Both the position numbers and the translations under genes were made by a program. From Paenalcaligenes hominis_A (GTDB taxonomy: Bacteria > Pseudomonadota > Gammaproteobacteria > Burkholderiales > Burkholderiaceae_B), in assembly GCF_041359055.1 (NCBI RefSeq), contig NZ_JBGJKZ010000003.1, forward strand, positions 372,001 through 436,000: a stretch of 64,000 nt of DNA. Reading direction: 5' to 3'. Under the pieces are notes generated by a model. It worked only from the letters and a program-made list of their open reading frames with translations, had not been told where the DNA came from and did not search any database. Shown here one piece after another: positions 45,462-54,829 of this stretch. Position 1 is the first letter of the stretch, and the number at the start of each line of letters is the position of its first letter.

Positions 45462-46100
45462 ATGGCATATGATCTAGAAGAACAGGAAAAAATTGACGCG
45501 CTAAAAGATTGGTGGGATAAAAATGGCACGCGCGTCGTCATTATTGCTTTTGTTATTGCGGCCTCCATTTTGGGTTGGCGAGGTTATCAGTGGTATGAGC
45601 AACACCAAGCCACTAAAGCCATGGGGTATTTTGAGGCCTTAGAAACCGCTGCATTACAAAATGACGATCAATCCAAAGCTCGTCTATTGGCTGCTAGCGA
45701 TGCGCTACGCAAAGACCACGACAAATCGGCTTACACCAGCCGCGGTCTATTAATTGCTGCTGAGTTTTTACAAAAAAATGGTGACTTAGATGGGGCTAAA
45801 GCGCAGCTGGAGTGGGTTGCTAACCAATCAACAGAACCTGCAATTGTAGGCGTGGCTCGGCTACGTCTTGCTGGGGTCTTAGTAGAGCAAAGTAGCTATG
45901 ACGAGGCCTTGCAGCAGTTACAACAGCCTATAGCTGCCTACGAGGGCTTGTATGCGGATCGTCGTGGTGATGTGTACTTTGCTCAAGGTCAGCTTGAGCA
46001 GGCGCGCAAAGAATGGGAGCGCGCGGTCAATGCCTTGGCTGATGTGGCCTATGTGCAAATCGTGCAGTTAAAAATAGATGCGTTAAGCAAGGAAAAGTAA
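45462..46100 (+). CDS. yfgM: YfgM-family tetratricopeptide membrane protein (ancillary SecYEG translocon subunit type)
   Basis: Inner-membrane protein of 212 aa with one N-terminal helix (about residues 24-40) and a periplasmic TPR-like domain (GLLIAAEFLQKNGDLDGAKAQLEWV). YfgM associates with PpiD and SecYEG in E. coli; its place between hisS and bamB is the standard one. The start is six bases after hisS and its stop overlaps the next start by one base. Confidence 0.88.
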   Translation: MAYDLEEQEKIDALKDWWDKNGTRVVIIAFVIAASILGWRGYQWYEQHQATKAMGYFEALETAALQNDDQSKARLLAASDALRKDHDKSAYTSRGLLIAAEFLQKNGDLDGAKAQLEWVANQSTEPAIVGVARLRLAGVLVEQSSYDEALQQLQQPIAAYEGLYADRRGDVYFAQGQLEQARKEWERAVNALADVAYVQIVQLKIDALSKEK

Positions 46101-47257
46101 TGGCTAGATTTCTGAATCGTCGTTTGTTTCGTATTGCTGCAGTCGCGGTAAGTGTTAGCTTGCTGGGTGCTTGCTCTATGTTTTCGGCTAAAGACCCTCG
46201 TTTTGAGCCCGCGCCTTTGGTCGATTTTGAGGCGGGTGCAGCGGCTCAAATCCGTTGGTCCACCTCCATTGGTAAAGGGTCTGGCTTTGGTTTCATTCCC
46301 GCAGTGGTCGGAGATCGAGTCTATACAGCTACTCCATCTGGGCAGCTTTCGCAGATTGACCTACAAAGCGGCCAGGTGCTCTGGAGCAAAAACGCAGCCA
46401 AACACTTATCCGCAGGCGTAGGAGCAGATGGCTCCACTGTGGCCGTGGCCTCTCAAGACGGTTCAGTTCTTGCTTTTGACTCTGCCGGCAATTCGCTTTG
46501 GCAGGTTAAAGCCAGTAGTGAAGTCAACGTGCCTCCCGCGGTTGGTTACGGTGTAGTGGTTGTACGCAGCTCTGATTACCGCATTCAAGCTTTTGATGTG
46601 CGTTCAGGCGAGCTGCTCTGGAGTCTACAGCGTCCAGGGCCCGCTTTGGCCTTAAAAACCAACATTAAGATGGAGATTGTGGACGGGCTTGTTATTGCTG
46701 GCATGCCCAATGGTCGCGTAATGCTTATTGATGCAGCCTCTGGTGCTGTGCAATGGGAAGGCGTTGTTTCTCAGTCGCGGGGTGCGACCGACCTAGAGCG
46801 CATTAACGATGTAGTAGGCGGTCCAGTCGTCATAGGGCCTTTATTATGCGCCTCCTCTTACCAAGGGCGGGTTGTTTGTTTTGATCTATCCGAGGGCGGC
46901 GTGCCAGTATGGCAAACTGATTTTTCCACAACGACTGGCATAACCTCAGATGGTCGTTTCGTGTTTGGGTCTAATCAACGCGATGTGTTGACCGCTTTTG
47001 CACTCGAAGAGGGTACTGTGGTTTGGTCTCAGGATGCGTTGCGTAATCGCAAGCTATCGGGGCCTGCTGTAATTCATAATCAAGTGGCCGTGGGCGATTA
47101 CCAGGGCTATGTTCATTTTTTATCTCGAAGCGATGGTCGTCTGCTAGGTCGGGTTGGCGTTGGTTCGGGGGCTATTGTTTCGCCTTTAGTTAGCACACCT
47201 TTCGGGGTGCTAGTACAAAGCGGCAATGGTAATTTAGTATTGGTTGATGTCAATTGA
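46100..47257 (+). CDS. bamB: Outer-membrane assembly lipoprotein BamB
   Basis: Lipoprotein of the BAM complex (385 aa). The signal peptide ends in lipobox LLGAC with C25. The mature part has repeated PQQ-like beta-propeller blades (SGQVLWSKN, GNSLWQVKA, SGELLWSL, GVPVWQTDF, GTVVWSQD). It follows yfgM and overlaps der by four bases. Confidence 0.94.
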   Translation: MARFLNRRLFRIAAVAVSVSLLGACSMFSAKDPRFEPAPLVDFEAGAAAQIRWSTSIGKGSGFGFIPAVVGDRVYTATPSGQLSQIDLQSGQVLWSKNAAKHLSAGVGADGSTVAVASQDGSVLAFDSAGNSLWQVKASSEVNVPPAVGYGVVVVRSSDYRIQAFDVRSGELLWSLQRPGPALALKTNIKMEIVDGLVIAGMPNGRVMLIDAASGAVQWEGVVSQSRGATDLERINDVVGGPVVIGPLLCASSYQGRVVCFDLSEGGVPVWQTDFSTTTGITSDGRFVFGSNQRDVLTAFALEEGTVVWSQDALRNRKLSGPAVIHNQVAVGDYQGYVHFLSRSDGRLLGRVGVGSGAIVSPLVSTPFGVLVQSGNGNLVLVDVN

Positions 47258-48630
47258 AAAGCCTTGCTTTTAAACCTGTAGTCACTATAGTTGGGCGTGC
47301 CAACGTAGGTAAATCTACCTTATTCAATCGCCTGACTCGATCGCGCCAAGCGCTAGTGGCTGATTTTCCGGGTCTGACTCGAGACCGCCATTATGGCGAA
47401 GGTCGTGTTGGTTCACGTCCCTATTTGATTGTGGATACAGGCGGGTTTGAGCCCGTTGTAAAAGACGGTATTGTGCGTGAAATGGCACGCCAAACCGAAC
47501 AAGCCATTGCCGAGTCGGATGTAATTATCTTTTTGGTTGATGCTCGTGAAGGCCTTAACCGCCTTGATTTTGATATTGCTAACCAACTGCGTCGCAGTGG
47601 TCAGCCCGTTATATTAGCTATCAATAAAGCCGAGGGCATGCGTTATGGTACGGCGGGTCTCGAGTTTCATGAGCTGGGCTTAGGCGAGGCTCATACTATT
47701 TCAGCGTCTCATGGTGACGGCGTTGTCGATTTAATCGAGGCCGCCTTGGCCTGCATTCCCGAGCCCGAAGCCGAAGCAGAGCCCGAGTTTGATCCAGACG
47801 CACCCGAAGAAACGGGGGTCAAACACCGCATTAAACTCGCCATTGTAGGGCGGCCGAATGTGGGTAAATCCACATTTATTAACGCCCTAATGGGGGAAGA
47901 GCGGGTTATTGCTTTTGATATGCCTGGTACGACTCGTGATGCGATTGAGATCGAGTTCGACTACAAAGGCACGCCATACACATTAATTGACACTGCAGGT
48001 TTACGTAAACGTGGCAAGGTCTTTGAAACCATAGAAAAATTTTCTGTGATTAAGACCTTACAAGCCATCGAAGCGTCAAATGTGGTGCTGCTTATGCTTG
48101 ATGCCTCAACGGAAATTTCGGACCAAGACGCCAGCATTGCAGGCTTTATTCTGGAGTCTGGTCGGGCATTGGTGGTGGCTATCAATAAATGGGATGATCT
48201 CGATAGCTACAAACGTGAATGGGCCAAACGTGAGTATGCCCGTAAATTGCGCTTCTTAGATTTTGCTAAAGTCAGCACGATTTCGGCTCTTAAAGGACAA
48301 GGCATTAGTCATGTGATGCGCGCGGTCAAAGCTGCTCACGCTGCGGCTTACCGTCGTATGCCTACGCCACGTTTAACTCGCATTATTCATGATGCCGTCG
48401 AGCAGCAGCAGCCGCCTCGAAAAGGTATTTTCCGTCCCAAGTTGCGTTATGCACACCAAGGTGGGCAAAACCCACCCATTGTGGTGGTTCATGGCAGTGG
48501 CCTAGAGGCGGTGTCAGATAGCTACAAACGATACCTTGAGGGTAGAATTCGTGAGGCCTTCGATCTCGAAGGCACCCCAATGCGTGTCGAGCTGAAATCA
48601 TCACGCAATCCCTATGTGGAGGATAAGTAA
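47254..48630 (+). CDS. der: Ribosome assembly GTPase Der
   Basis: Essential double-GTPase involved in 50S assembly (458 aa). The first G domain has GRANVGKST (an Ala where GRPNVGKS is usual), the second GRPNVGKST near residue 205, and a KH-like C-terminal domain follows. The only usable start is the TTG at 47254, which overlaps the bamB stop (TTGA); the next in-frame upstream codon triplets reach a stop at 47245, and no ATG or GTG precedes the P-loop. Confidence 0.95.
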   Translation: MKSLAFKPVVTIVGRANVGKSTLFNRLTRSRQALVADFPGLTRDRHYGEGRVGSRPYLIVDTGGFEPVVKDGIVREMARQTEQAIAESDVIIFLVDAREGLNRLDFDIANQLRRSGQPVILAINKAEGMRYGTAGLEFHELGLGEAHTISASHGDGVVDLIEAALACIPEPEAEAEPEFDPDAPEETGVKHRIKLAIVGRPNVGKSTFINALMGEERVIAFDMPGTTRDAIEIEFDYKGTPYTLIDTAGLRKRGKVFETIEKFSVIKTLQAIEASNVVLLMLDASTEISDQDASIAGFILESGRALVVAINKWDDLDSYKREWAKREYARKLRFLDFAKVSTISALKGQGISHVMRAVKAAHAAAYRRMPTPRLTRIIHDAVEQQQPPRKGIFRPKLRYAHQGGQNPPIVVVHGSGLEAVSDSYKRYLEGRIREAFDLEGTPMRVELKSSRNPYVEDK

Positions 48631-49704
48631 TTGAGTCGTTTTTGGAGTGATCACATTCACGCCTTGGAGCCTTATGTGCCAGGCGAGCAGCCTCAGCAAA
48701 AGATGTTGAAGCTGAACACAAACGAGCATGCTTATGGGCCTTCGCCCAAAGTGTTCGAGGCCATTGCGGCAAAAAACCAAGCCGACTTACGACTCTACCC
48801 TTCAGCAGAAAGTGCAGAGCTACAGCGCGCTATTGCTGAGTTGCATCAGGTGCAGCCCGAACAGGTGTTTCTAGGCAATGGCTCAGATGAAGTCCTAGCA
48901 CATGTTTTTAATACCTTGTTCTTGCGTGACGGCCGTCCTTTGTTAATGCCGGATATCACCTATAGTTTTTACAAGACTTACTGTGCGTATTTCAAGGTGC
49001 CCTACGAGCTTCAGCCCTTGGCCGAGGATTTTACGATTCAGGTCGAAGACTACACGCGTCCACGCTCCGTTAAGCCAGCCGCTATTATTTTTGCTAACCC
49101 TAATGCGCCGACGGGCATTGCGTTGTCTTTAGAGCAAATTGCTGAAATAGCACAAGCTAACCCAGACAGTGCGGTAGTGGTTGACGAAGCGTATGTGGAT
49201 TTTGGTGCAGACAGTGCAATTGCACTGTTAGGGCAGTTTGACAATATTGTGGTGATTCACACGTTGTCCAAATCCTATGCCCTAGCTGGCTTGCGCGTAG
49301 GCTACGCGGTAGCTAGCGCTGCTATTGTGGTGGGATTACAACGCGTTAAAGACAGCTTTAATTCGTACCCGCTAGATACCTTAGCTCAAGCCGGTGCTTT
49401 AGCTGCTGTCCAAGATAGAGCCTATTTTAATGAAAAACGTTTGGCTATTATCGCGAGCAGGGATAAACTTACAAAAGACTTACAGGCCTTAGGCTTTACT
49501 GTTCTGCCATCAAAGACCAATTTTGTTTTTGCTTCGCACCCCAAGTTCGATGCTGCTCATCTTCATCATACATTGCGTGAGCGCCAGATCTTAGTAAGGC
49601 ATTTTAAACAAGAACGAATTGAACAGTTTTTGCGTATAACCATCGGAACCCCCGAGCAATGCGCTACACTACTTACAGCAGTACGTGAAATACTAAGTGC
49701 CTAG
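48631..49704 (+). CDS. hisC: Histidinol-phosphate aminotransferase
   Basis: PLP enzyme of histidine synthesis (357 aa). The fold type I motifs are NPNAPTG, VVDEAYVDF and the PLP-lysine segment TLSKSYALAGLRVGY. It starts with TTG immediately after the der stop codon, with GGAGGA seven bases upstream, so this non-ATG start has good support. It sits between der and hfq, which are direct neighbours in many relatives. A second his gene (hisZ) is 4 kb downstream. Confidence 0.93.
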   Translation: MSRFWSDHIHALEPYVPGEQPQQKMLKLNTNEHAYGPSPKVFEAIAAKNQADLRLYPSAESAELQRAIAELHQVQPEQVFLGNGSDEVLAHVFNTLFLRDGRPLLMPDITYSFYKTYCAYFKVPYELQPLAEDFTIQVEDYTRPRSVKPAAIIFANPNAPTGIALSLEQIAEIAQANPDSAVVVDEAYVDFGADSAIALLGQFDNIVVIHTLSKSYALAGLRVGYAVASAAIVVGLQRVKDSFNSYPLDTLAQAGALAAVQDRAYFNEKRLAIIASRDKLTKDLQALGFTVLPSKTNFVFASHPKFDAAHLHHTLRERQILVRHFKQERIEQFLRITIGTPEQCATLLTAVREILSA

Positions 49705-49809
49705 TTAATTGAAAAGGCCAAGCTTGGCTGGTGGGGTGGTATAGTAAAAACACTCTACACTAATTGATTAAAACTAATTCAGATAACAACATAAATTGGA
49801 GCCTAGCCA

Positions 49810-50046
49810 ATGAGTAATAAAGGGCAAATACTACAAGACCCATTTTTAAACGCCCTACGCAAGGAACATATTCCTGTTTCTATTTACCTTGTAAATGGCA
49901 TTAAACTTCAGGGCCAAATCGAATCCTTTGACCAGTATGTTGTGCTATTACGCAACACGGTCACACAAATGGTGTACAAACACGCCATTTCTACAGTGGT
50001 TCCGGCGCGTCCTGTTAACCTCAAGGCGGACGAAGACACTGAATAA
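49810..50046 (+). CDS. hfq: RNA chaperone Hfq
   Basis: Hexameric RNA chaperone for small RNA-mRNA pairing (78 aa). The Sm1 motif region (SIYLVNGIKLQGQIESFDQYVVLL) and Sm2 motif (YKHAISTVVP) are intact, including the N-terminal GQILQDPFLNALR. The C-terminal tail is very short (PARPVNLKADEDTE). TTGGAG lies eight to thirteen bases before the ATG. Confidence 0.97.
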   Translation: MSNKGQILQDPFLNALRKEHIPVSIYLVNGIKLQGQIESFDQYVVLLRNTVTQMVYKHAISTVVPARPVNLKADEDTE

Positions 50047-50071
50047 ATTGTTGAGCACTTCCTTTTGCATA

Positions 50072-50116
50072 CCCGCTCAGACGCATTTTGCGTCGAGCGG
50101 GCATTTGTTTTTTTGT
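50072..50116 (+). terminator. Intrinsic terminator/attenuator between hfq and hflX
   Basis: CCCGCTC-A-GACGCA pairs with TGCGTC-GAGCGGG around a short T-rich loop (50072-50101), followed after CATTTG by a run of eight T. It would reduce read-through from hfq into hflX, giving hfq its own short transcript. Confidence 0.8.
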
Positions 50117-50127
50117 AGGAGTAGCCC

Positions 50128-51225
50128 ATGAAAGCGCTGATTATTAGTGTCAACATGGGCGAGCTGGATTACGAAGCACATGCCGAAGAGTTTCATATGC
50201 TAGCCCAAGGGGCTGGTGCTGAAATTGTAAGCACAGTGGTTGTAAAGCGCGAACGGCCTGATGCTGCTTTGTTTATTGGAAAAGGTAAACTCCAAGAAGC
50301 CGTATTATTAGCCGATCAATACGAAGCCGAAGTCATTTTATTTGACCAAGCGCTTAGTCCTGCCCAGCAACGCAACCTCGAGCGCGAGTTTAAGCGACGT
50401 GTGGTAGACCGTGTGTTGCTAATTTTGGATATTTTTGCGTTACGCGCGCAAAGCCACGAGGGCAAGCTTCAAGTCGAGCTAGCTCAGTTGCAGCATTTAT
50501 CAACCCGACTAACACGAATGTGGACTCACCTCGAGCGTCAGCAAGGTGGGATCGGTATTCGAGGCCCGGGCGAATCACAGCTTGAGTTAGACCGCCGAAT
50601 GATCGGTATTAAAGTGCGTAAATTACGTGAGCGTTTAGAGAAATTAAATCGTCAGCGTCAAACGCAGCGTCGTGCCCGCATGCGCGGCAAGACACTTAAC
50701 GTATCATTAGTGGGTTATACCAACGCCGGCAAATCGACATTATTTAATGCAATGACTCAGGCTGGGGCATTTGCGGCCGACCAGTTGTTTGCTACGCTAG
50801 ATACCACTACGCGACGAGTATGGATCGAAGGAGCAGGGCAGGTTGTGATATCGGATACCGTTGGCTTTATACGCGATTTACCACCTACTCTCATTGCTGC
50901 CTTTAGGGCCACACTTGAAGAAACCATTCATGCAGATATACTTTTGCATGTGGTGGATGCATCCAGTCCACAAAAAGACGAACAAGTTCACGAGGTGAAT
51001 AAGGTCTTAGCCGATATCGGTGCCGACCAAGTGCCGACCATTTTGGTCTATAACAAAATTGACTCCGCAGGGCTCACACCACGCTTAGAGCGTGATGAAC
51101 ATGGGCGTATTGTGCGAGTTTTTGTCAGCGCTCTAGAAAGAGCTGGTTTAGACGACTTGCGCACAGCAATTGTTGAGTCAGGTCAAACACTGGAAAGTAA
51201 TACATTCCATGACGAAAATTTATAA
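50128..51225 (+). CDS. hflX: Ribosome-associated GTPase HflX
   Basis: GTPase that binds and splits stalled ribosomes (365 aa). It has the N-terminal HflX domain with GKGKLQEA and FDQALSPAQQRNLE, the GGIGIRGPGE segment, and the G domain with GYTNAGKST and DTVGFI. A GTAGGAG ribosome-binding site precedes the ATG. Its last 17 bases overlap the hflK start. Confidence 0.95.
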   Translation: MKALIISVNMGELDYEAHAEEFHMLAQGAGAEIVSTVVVKRERPDAALFIGKGKLQEAVLLADQYEAEVILFDQALSPAQQRNLEREFKRRVVDRVLLILDIFALRAQSHEGKLQVELAQLQHLSTRLTRMWTHLERQQGGIGIRGPGESQLELDRRMIGIKVRKLRERLEKLNRQRQTQRRARMRGKTLNVSLVGYTNAGKSTLFNAMTQAGAFAADQLFATLDTTTRRVWIEGAGQVVISDTVGFIRDLPPTLIAAFRATLEETIHADILLHVVDASSPQKDEQVHEVNKVLADIGADQVPTILVYNKIDSAGLTPRLERDEHGRIVRVFVSALERAGLDDLRTAIVESGQTLESNTFHDENL

Positions 51226-52537
51226 CTTAAATGATCCCGGTTGGGGGCGTGACAACAAAGGGAGTGGTAATCAAAATCAACCACCGCGCCGTCCTGATAA
51301 CCAAGACTCTCCTCCCGATTTGGACGAGGTGTGGCGCGACTTTAATAAGCGCTTAGGGTCTATGTTTGGTAAAAAAGGAGGAGGCGGTCAACCCCCCCCA
51401 CCTACAGGTGGAAATAGGCCGCCAATTAAAATGCCTAAAGGTTCTCCTAAATTATTTGCGGGCCTCATGATTCTAGTCATTGGCTTTTGGTTAGCCACTG
51501 GCTTTGTGATTGTCCAAGAGGGTCAGGTCGCTGTAGTAACCCGTTTTGGTAAATATATCAAAACCTTAAATCCGGGCTTGCAGTGGCGTTTGCCTAGTCC
51601 TATTGAGCATCACCAAGAGGTAAACATTGCTCAGTTACGCACGTTTGAGGTGGGTTTCCGAGGCAGTTCACGCAATAAGGTGCTGCCCGAGTCTCTGATG
51701 CTAACTGCGGATGAAAGTATTGTGGATGTGCAGTTTGTGGTGCAGTATCGCCTAGAGCCAAACGGTGCACCTGATTACCTCTTTAATACCGTGAACCCAG
51801 ACGAGTCGGTACGCCAAGCCTCAGAGACCGCTATGCGGGAAATTGTTGGCCGTAAACCTATGGACTTTGTGTTGTATTCCGGTCGTACTGAAGTGGCCTC
51901 CGAGGTTCAGGAGCTCGCTCAGCGCATTTTAGACCGTTACAAAACAGGGATTCAAATCAGTACCGTAGCGATTCAAAACGTGCAGCCGCCCGAACAGGTT
52001 CAAGCCGCTTTTGACGATGCCGTCAAGGCCGGTCAGGATCGTGAGCGTCAGATTAACGAAGGGAATGCCTACGCTAATAAAGTGTTGCCCGAGGCCCGCG
52101 GTCAAGTGGCACGTATGTTGCAACAAGCCGAGGGGTACAAAGCTAAAGTCTTGGGTGATGCCCGAGGTGATAGCGCGCGTTTCGATAGCATAGTAACTGA
52201 GTACGCTAAAGCACCGGGTATCATGCGCGATCGTCTCTACATCAGTACGTTTGAAGATATTCTGTCCAGAACGAACAAGGTGATGGTAGATAGCAAGAAC
52301 AACAACATGTTGTACTTGCCTTTAGATCAAGTGACAAAAAACGTAGCTCGCGATGCTGCACGTAGCTCTAACCCAGAGCATGCTGCAGCGGCAGGCGCTG
52401 CGTCGGACTCAAGCAGCAACTCTAGTTCACCCAGTCCGGCCAGTACACCGCGTCCAACCAACACGCGCACTACGCCGTTACCTAGCTCTAGCGACTTAGG
52501 TAATTTGTCTAACCCTTATTCACCTTATTCCCGCTAG
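51209..52537 (+). CDS. hflK: FtsH protease modulator HflK
   Basis: SPFH/stomatin-family membrane protein (442 aa) that, with HflC, forms a cage around FtsH. The Gly/Pro-rich N terminus (WGRDNKGSGNQ, GGGGQPPPP) precedes a single membrane helix (about residues 82-103) and the SPFH domain; the C terminus is Ser/Pro/Thr rich. ATG 51209 gives the family start MTKIYNLNDPGWGR; upstream codons are inside hflX. Confidence 0.94.
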   Translation: MTKIYNLNDPGWGRDNKGSGNQNQPPRRPDNQDSPPDLDEVWRDFNKRLGSMFGKKGGGGQPPPPTGGNRPPIKMPKGSPKLFAGLMILVIGFWLATGFVIVQEGQVAVVTRFGKYIKTLNPGLQWRLPSPIEHHQEVNIAQLRTFEVGFRGSSRNKVLPESLMLTADESIVDVQFVVQYRLEPNGAPDYLFNTVNPDESVRQASETAMREIVGRKPMDFVLYSGRTEVASEVQELAQRILDRYKTGIQISTVAIQNVQPPEQVQAAFDDAVKAGQDRERQINEGNAYANKVLPEARGQVARMLQQAEGYKAKVLGDARGDSARFDSIVTEYAKAPGIMRDRLYISTFEDILSRTNKVMVDSKNNNMLYLPLDQVTKNVARDAARSSNPEHAAAAGAASDSSSNSSSPSPASTPRPTNTRTTPLPSSSDLGNLSNPYSPYSR

Positions 52538-52543
52538 GAGGTC

Positions 52544-53428
52544 ATGATGCAACGTCTGTTTCCTGCTCTGATCGCATTGGCTATAGCTCTAGCGGTGCTG
52601 TCTTCTTCACTATTTGTTGTTAAAGAGCGTGATATGGCGCTGGTGTTTGCGCTGGGGGAGGTCAAAGAAAGTGTGACCAGCCCTGGGTTGTATTTCAAAT
52701 TACCGCCGCCATTCCAAAACGTGATTTTTCTAGATAAGCGTTTGCAAACCATCGAGTCCAAAGAACCCGAACGTATTCAAACCGCAGAAAAGAAAAACCT
52801 TTTGATTGATTCTTACGTGAAGTGGCGTATTGATGATCCACGTCTGTTCTACGTTACGTTTGGTGCGTCGGACCGTGGTGCTATTGAGCGTCTTCAGGCT
52901 CAAATTCGTGATGCGCTCAACGCGGCGGTTAACGTTCGCACTGTAAAAGAGGTAGTCTCTGATCAGCGTGATGCGATTATGCGCGAGGTATTGGAGTCAG
53001 TGCAAAAACGTGCCGAAGCCTTAGGGGTGCGTGTGGTTGACGTGCGCTTACGTCGTATTGATTTTGCGCCTGAAATTTCCGAGTCGGTATTCCGTCGTAT
53101 GGAAGCCGAGCGTAAACAAGAAGCCAACCGCTTACGCGCTACGGGTGCCGCAGAAAGTGAACGTATTCGTGCTGAAGCCGATCGTCAACGCGAGGAGCTT
53201 ATTGCTGATGCTTATGCTGAAGCCGAGGCCATTCGCGGTACGGGAGAGGCTGAGGCAGCAGATATTTATGCCACAGCGTACTCCAAAGACCCAGAGTTCT
53301 ATCGCTTCTATCGTAGCCTAGAGGCCTACCGCAACGCGTTTGGCACTAGCAACGATACCTTGGTGATTAGTCCTGAGTCTGAGTTCTTCCGTTTCTGGAA
53401 GAGCGACGAGGCACAGCCAGCGAATTAA
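52544..53428 (+). CDS. hflC: FtsH protease modulator HflC
   Basis: Partner of HflK (294 aa): N-terminal membrane helix (about residues 5-25), SPFH domain, and a coiled coil rich in Glu/Arg/Ala (MEAERKQEANRLRATGAAES). It ends without the long tail seen in HflK. AGGAGG immediately precedes the tandem ATGATG start, six bases after hflK. Confidence 0.94.
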   Translation: MMQRLFPALIALAIALAVLSSSLFVVKERDMALVFALGEVKESVTSPGLYFKLPPPFQNVIFLDKRLQTIESKEPERIQTAEKKNLLIDSYVKWRIDDPRLFYVTFGASDRGAIERLQAQIRDALNAAVNVRTVKEVVSDQRDAIMREVLESVQKRAEALGVRVVDVRLRRIDFAPEISESVFRRMEAERKQEANRLRATGAAESERIRAEADRQREELIADAYAEAEAIRGTGEAEAADIYATAYSKDPEFYRFYRSLEAYRNAFGTSNDTLVISPESEFFRFWKSDEAQPAN

Positions 53429-53434
53429 TACGAG

Positions 53435-53462
53435 GCCAAGCGCTTTAGGCTTGGCTATTTCG
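53435..53462 (+). terminator. Hairpin terminator after hflC
   Basis: GCCAAGC (53435-53441) pairs with GCTTGGC (53449-53455), followed by a short TATTT. The T tract is poor, so termination efficiency may be modest. Confidence 0.55.
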
Positions 53463-53480
53463 AATTGCTTCGTATATACT
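53451..53480 (+). promoter_or_regulatory. Candidate promoter for hisZ or a short leader RNA
   Basis: TTGGCT (53451-53456), 18 bp, TATACT (53475-53480). The -35 element is the right arm of the hflC terminator hairpin. Transcription from here would run directly into the terminator at 53509-53550. Confidence 0.35.
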
Positions 53481-53508
53481 AGTGTGTAAGTTTTTACACC
53501 ATATCGCA

Positions 53509-53550
53509 AACGACTTGGAAGGCTTACGCCAACCAAGTCGTTTTTTTTTT
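53509..53550 (+). terminator. Strong intrinsic terminator/attenuator upstream of hisZ
   Basis: CGACTTGG (53511-53518) and CCAAGTCG (53533-53540) pair perfectly, with an inner GGC/GCC helix, followed by a run of ten T. It lies 38 bp before the hisZ start and would stop transcription coming from hflC or from the nearby promoter-like pair. Confidence 0.88.
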
Positions 53551-53587
53551 GTACTGCCTTAACATAGAAAAAGCGAAGGCTATTCTT

Positions 53588-54751
53588 ATGTCAAATTGGT
53601 TACTGCCAGAAAGTTTGGCGGATGTGCTACCAGCCGAAGCACGTCGTATCGAAGAGTTACGTCGTTACTTGTTGGACTTATACCGTACTTATGGGTTTGA
53701 GCAGGTGGCACCGCCCATCGCTGAATACCTCGAATCGTTGCAGGCTGTGTCCGGGACTAAACTGAATTTACGCACTACCAAGGTCGTTGATCAGCTTTCT
53801 GGCCGCACGATGGGAATACGCGCTGATATTACCCCGCAGGTTGCTCGCATTGATGCCCACTTATTAAACCGTCAAACCGTAACGCGTTTGTGCTACTGCG
53901 GTTCTGTGTTGCATGCGCGCCCACAGGGTTTATTAGCCGATCGCGAGCTATTGCAGATTGGTGCCGAAATCTTTGGGTATGCTGGGGTCGAAGCAGACAT
54001 TGAAATTATTCATTTGGCCTTAGCCAGTGTTGCTCGTGCCGGTGTTAAAAATGCCCGTCTGGATTTAAACGTGCCAGCGATTGGGTCAGCTATTATTCAT
54101 ACTGACCCAGCTCTTATCGCACATGCGGAAAGCATTTTTGATCTGCTCAGTGCCAAAGACATTCCTGGTTTGATTGAGCTGCATCGCCAGCTTGGCTCTA
54201 AGCAAACAGAAAGCCTACAAGCGCTGCTTCATTTGTGCGCACTTTATGGCGAGGCGCATGCTGTGATCAGCAAAGCCCGCGCCACCTTGCCTAACGAGGC
54301 CAGCATTAGTGTTGCGTTAGATCAGCTTCAAACATTGGTCGAGGCGCTAGACGGGCATCACTTAACCGTTGATTTGGCAGATATGGGAGGTAGCTCTAGC
54401 TACCACACAGGCGTGGTTTTTTGTATTTATGCCGATGGCTGGCATGATGCATTGGTCCGTGGTGGACGTTACGACGGCATTGGAAAAATGTACGGTCGTG
54501 AGCGTCCTGCTACGGGTTTTAGTATGGATTTACGCAAGCTATCAGCTGGCTTGCCTGCACCACAAGCGGTATTCGCTATTCGTGCCCCATGGGGCGTAGA
54601 TGGCGCTTTGCAGGCCAAGCTAGATAGCTTACGAGAGTCGGGTGAAGTTGTAATTCAAATGTTGCCTGACCAGTCTCCAGTGGTAGACGAGTTCATCATT
54701 GACAGAGAGCTTGTTTCTATCGATGGACAATGGCAGGTACGGCCTTTATAG
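53588..54751 (+). CDS. hisZ: ATP phosphoribosyltransferase regulatory subunit HisZ
   Basis: Non-catalytic HisRS paralog (387 aa) that activates the short form of HisG in histidine synthesis. It keeps the class II core (LPESLADVLPAEA, GIRADITPQVARIDA, and GGRYDGIGKMYG) but lacks the C-terminal tRNA anticodon-binding domain. The ATG at 53588 gives the family start. Presence of HisZ predicts a short HisG elsewhere. It is 78 bp upstream of purA. Confidence 0.93.
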   Translation: MSNWLLPESLADVLPAEARRIEELRRYLLDLYRTYGFEQVAPPIAEYLESLQAVSGTKLNLRTTKVVDQLSGRTMGIRADITPQVARIDAHLLNRQTVTRLCYCGSVLHARPQGLLADRELLQIGAEIFGYAGVEADIEIIHLALASVARAGVKNARLDLNVPAIGSAIIHTDPALIAHAESIFDLLSAKDIPGLIELHRQLGSKQTESLQALLHLCALYGEAHAVISKARATLPNEASISVALDQLQTLVEALDGHHLTVDLADMGGSSSYHTGVVFCIYADGWHDALVRGGRYDGIGKMYGRERPATGFSMDLRKLSAGLPAPQAVFAIRAPWGVDGALQAKLDSLRESGEVVIQMLPDQSPVVDEFIIDRELVSIDGQWQVRPL

Positions 54752-54829
54752 GCGTAGTTGCAGCGTATTTTCAAGTTTTTAGCTATTAACTGGCCAGAGA
54801 CATCCGGCCCTTTTTAATTGATACGTAAC

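Noticed and set aside
49717..49728. Perfect palindrome GCCAAGCTTGGC upstream of hfq as a terminator
   Set aside because: It has no proper loop and no T run after it; at most a weak protein-binding site.
53429..53587. DUF2065 small gene or His-rich leader peptide between hflC and hisZ
   Set aside because: No open frame with a ribosome-binding site and no run of His codons is present; only terminator hairpins and a promoter-like pair.
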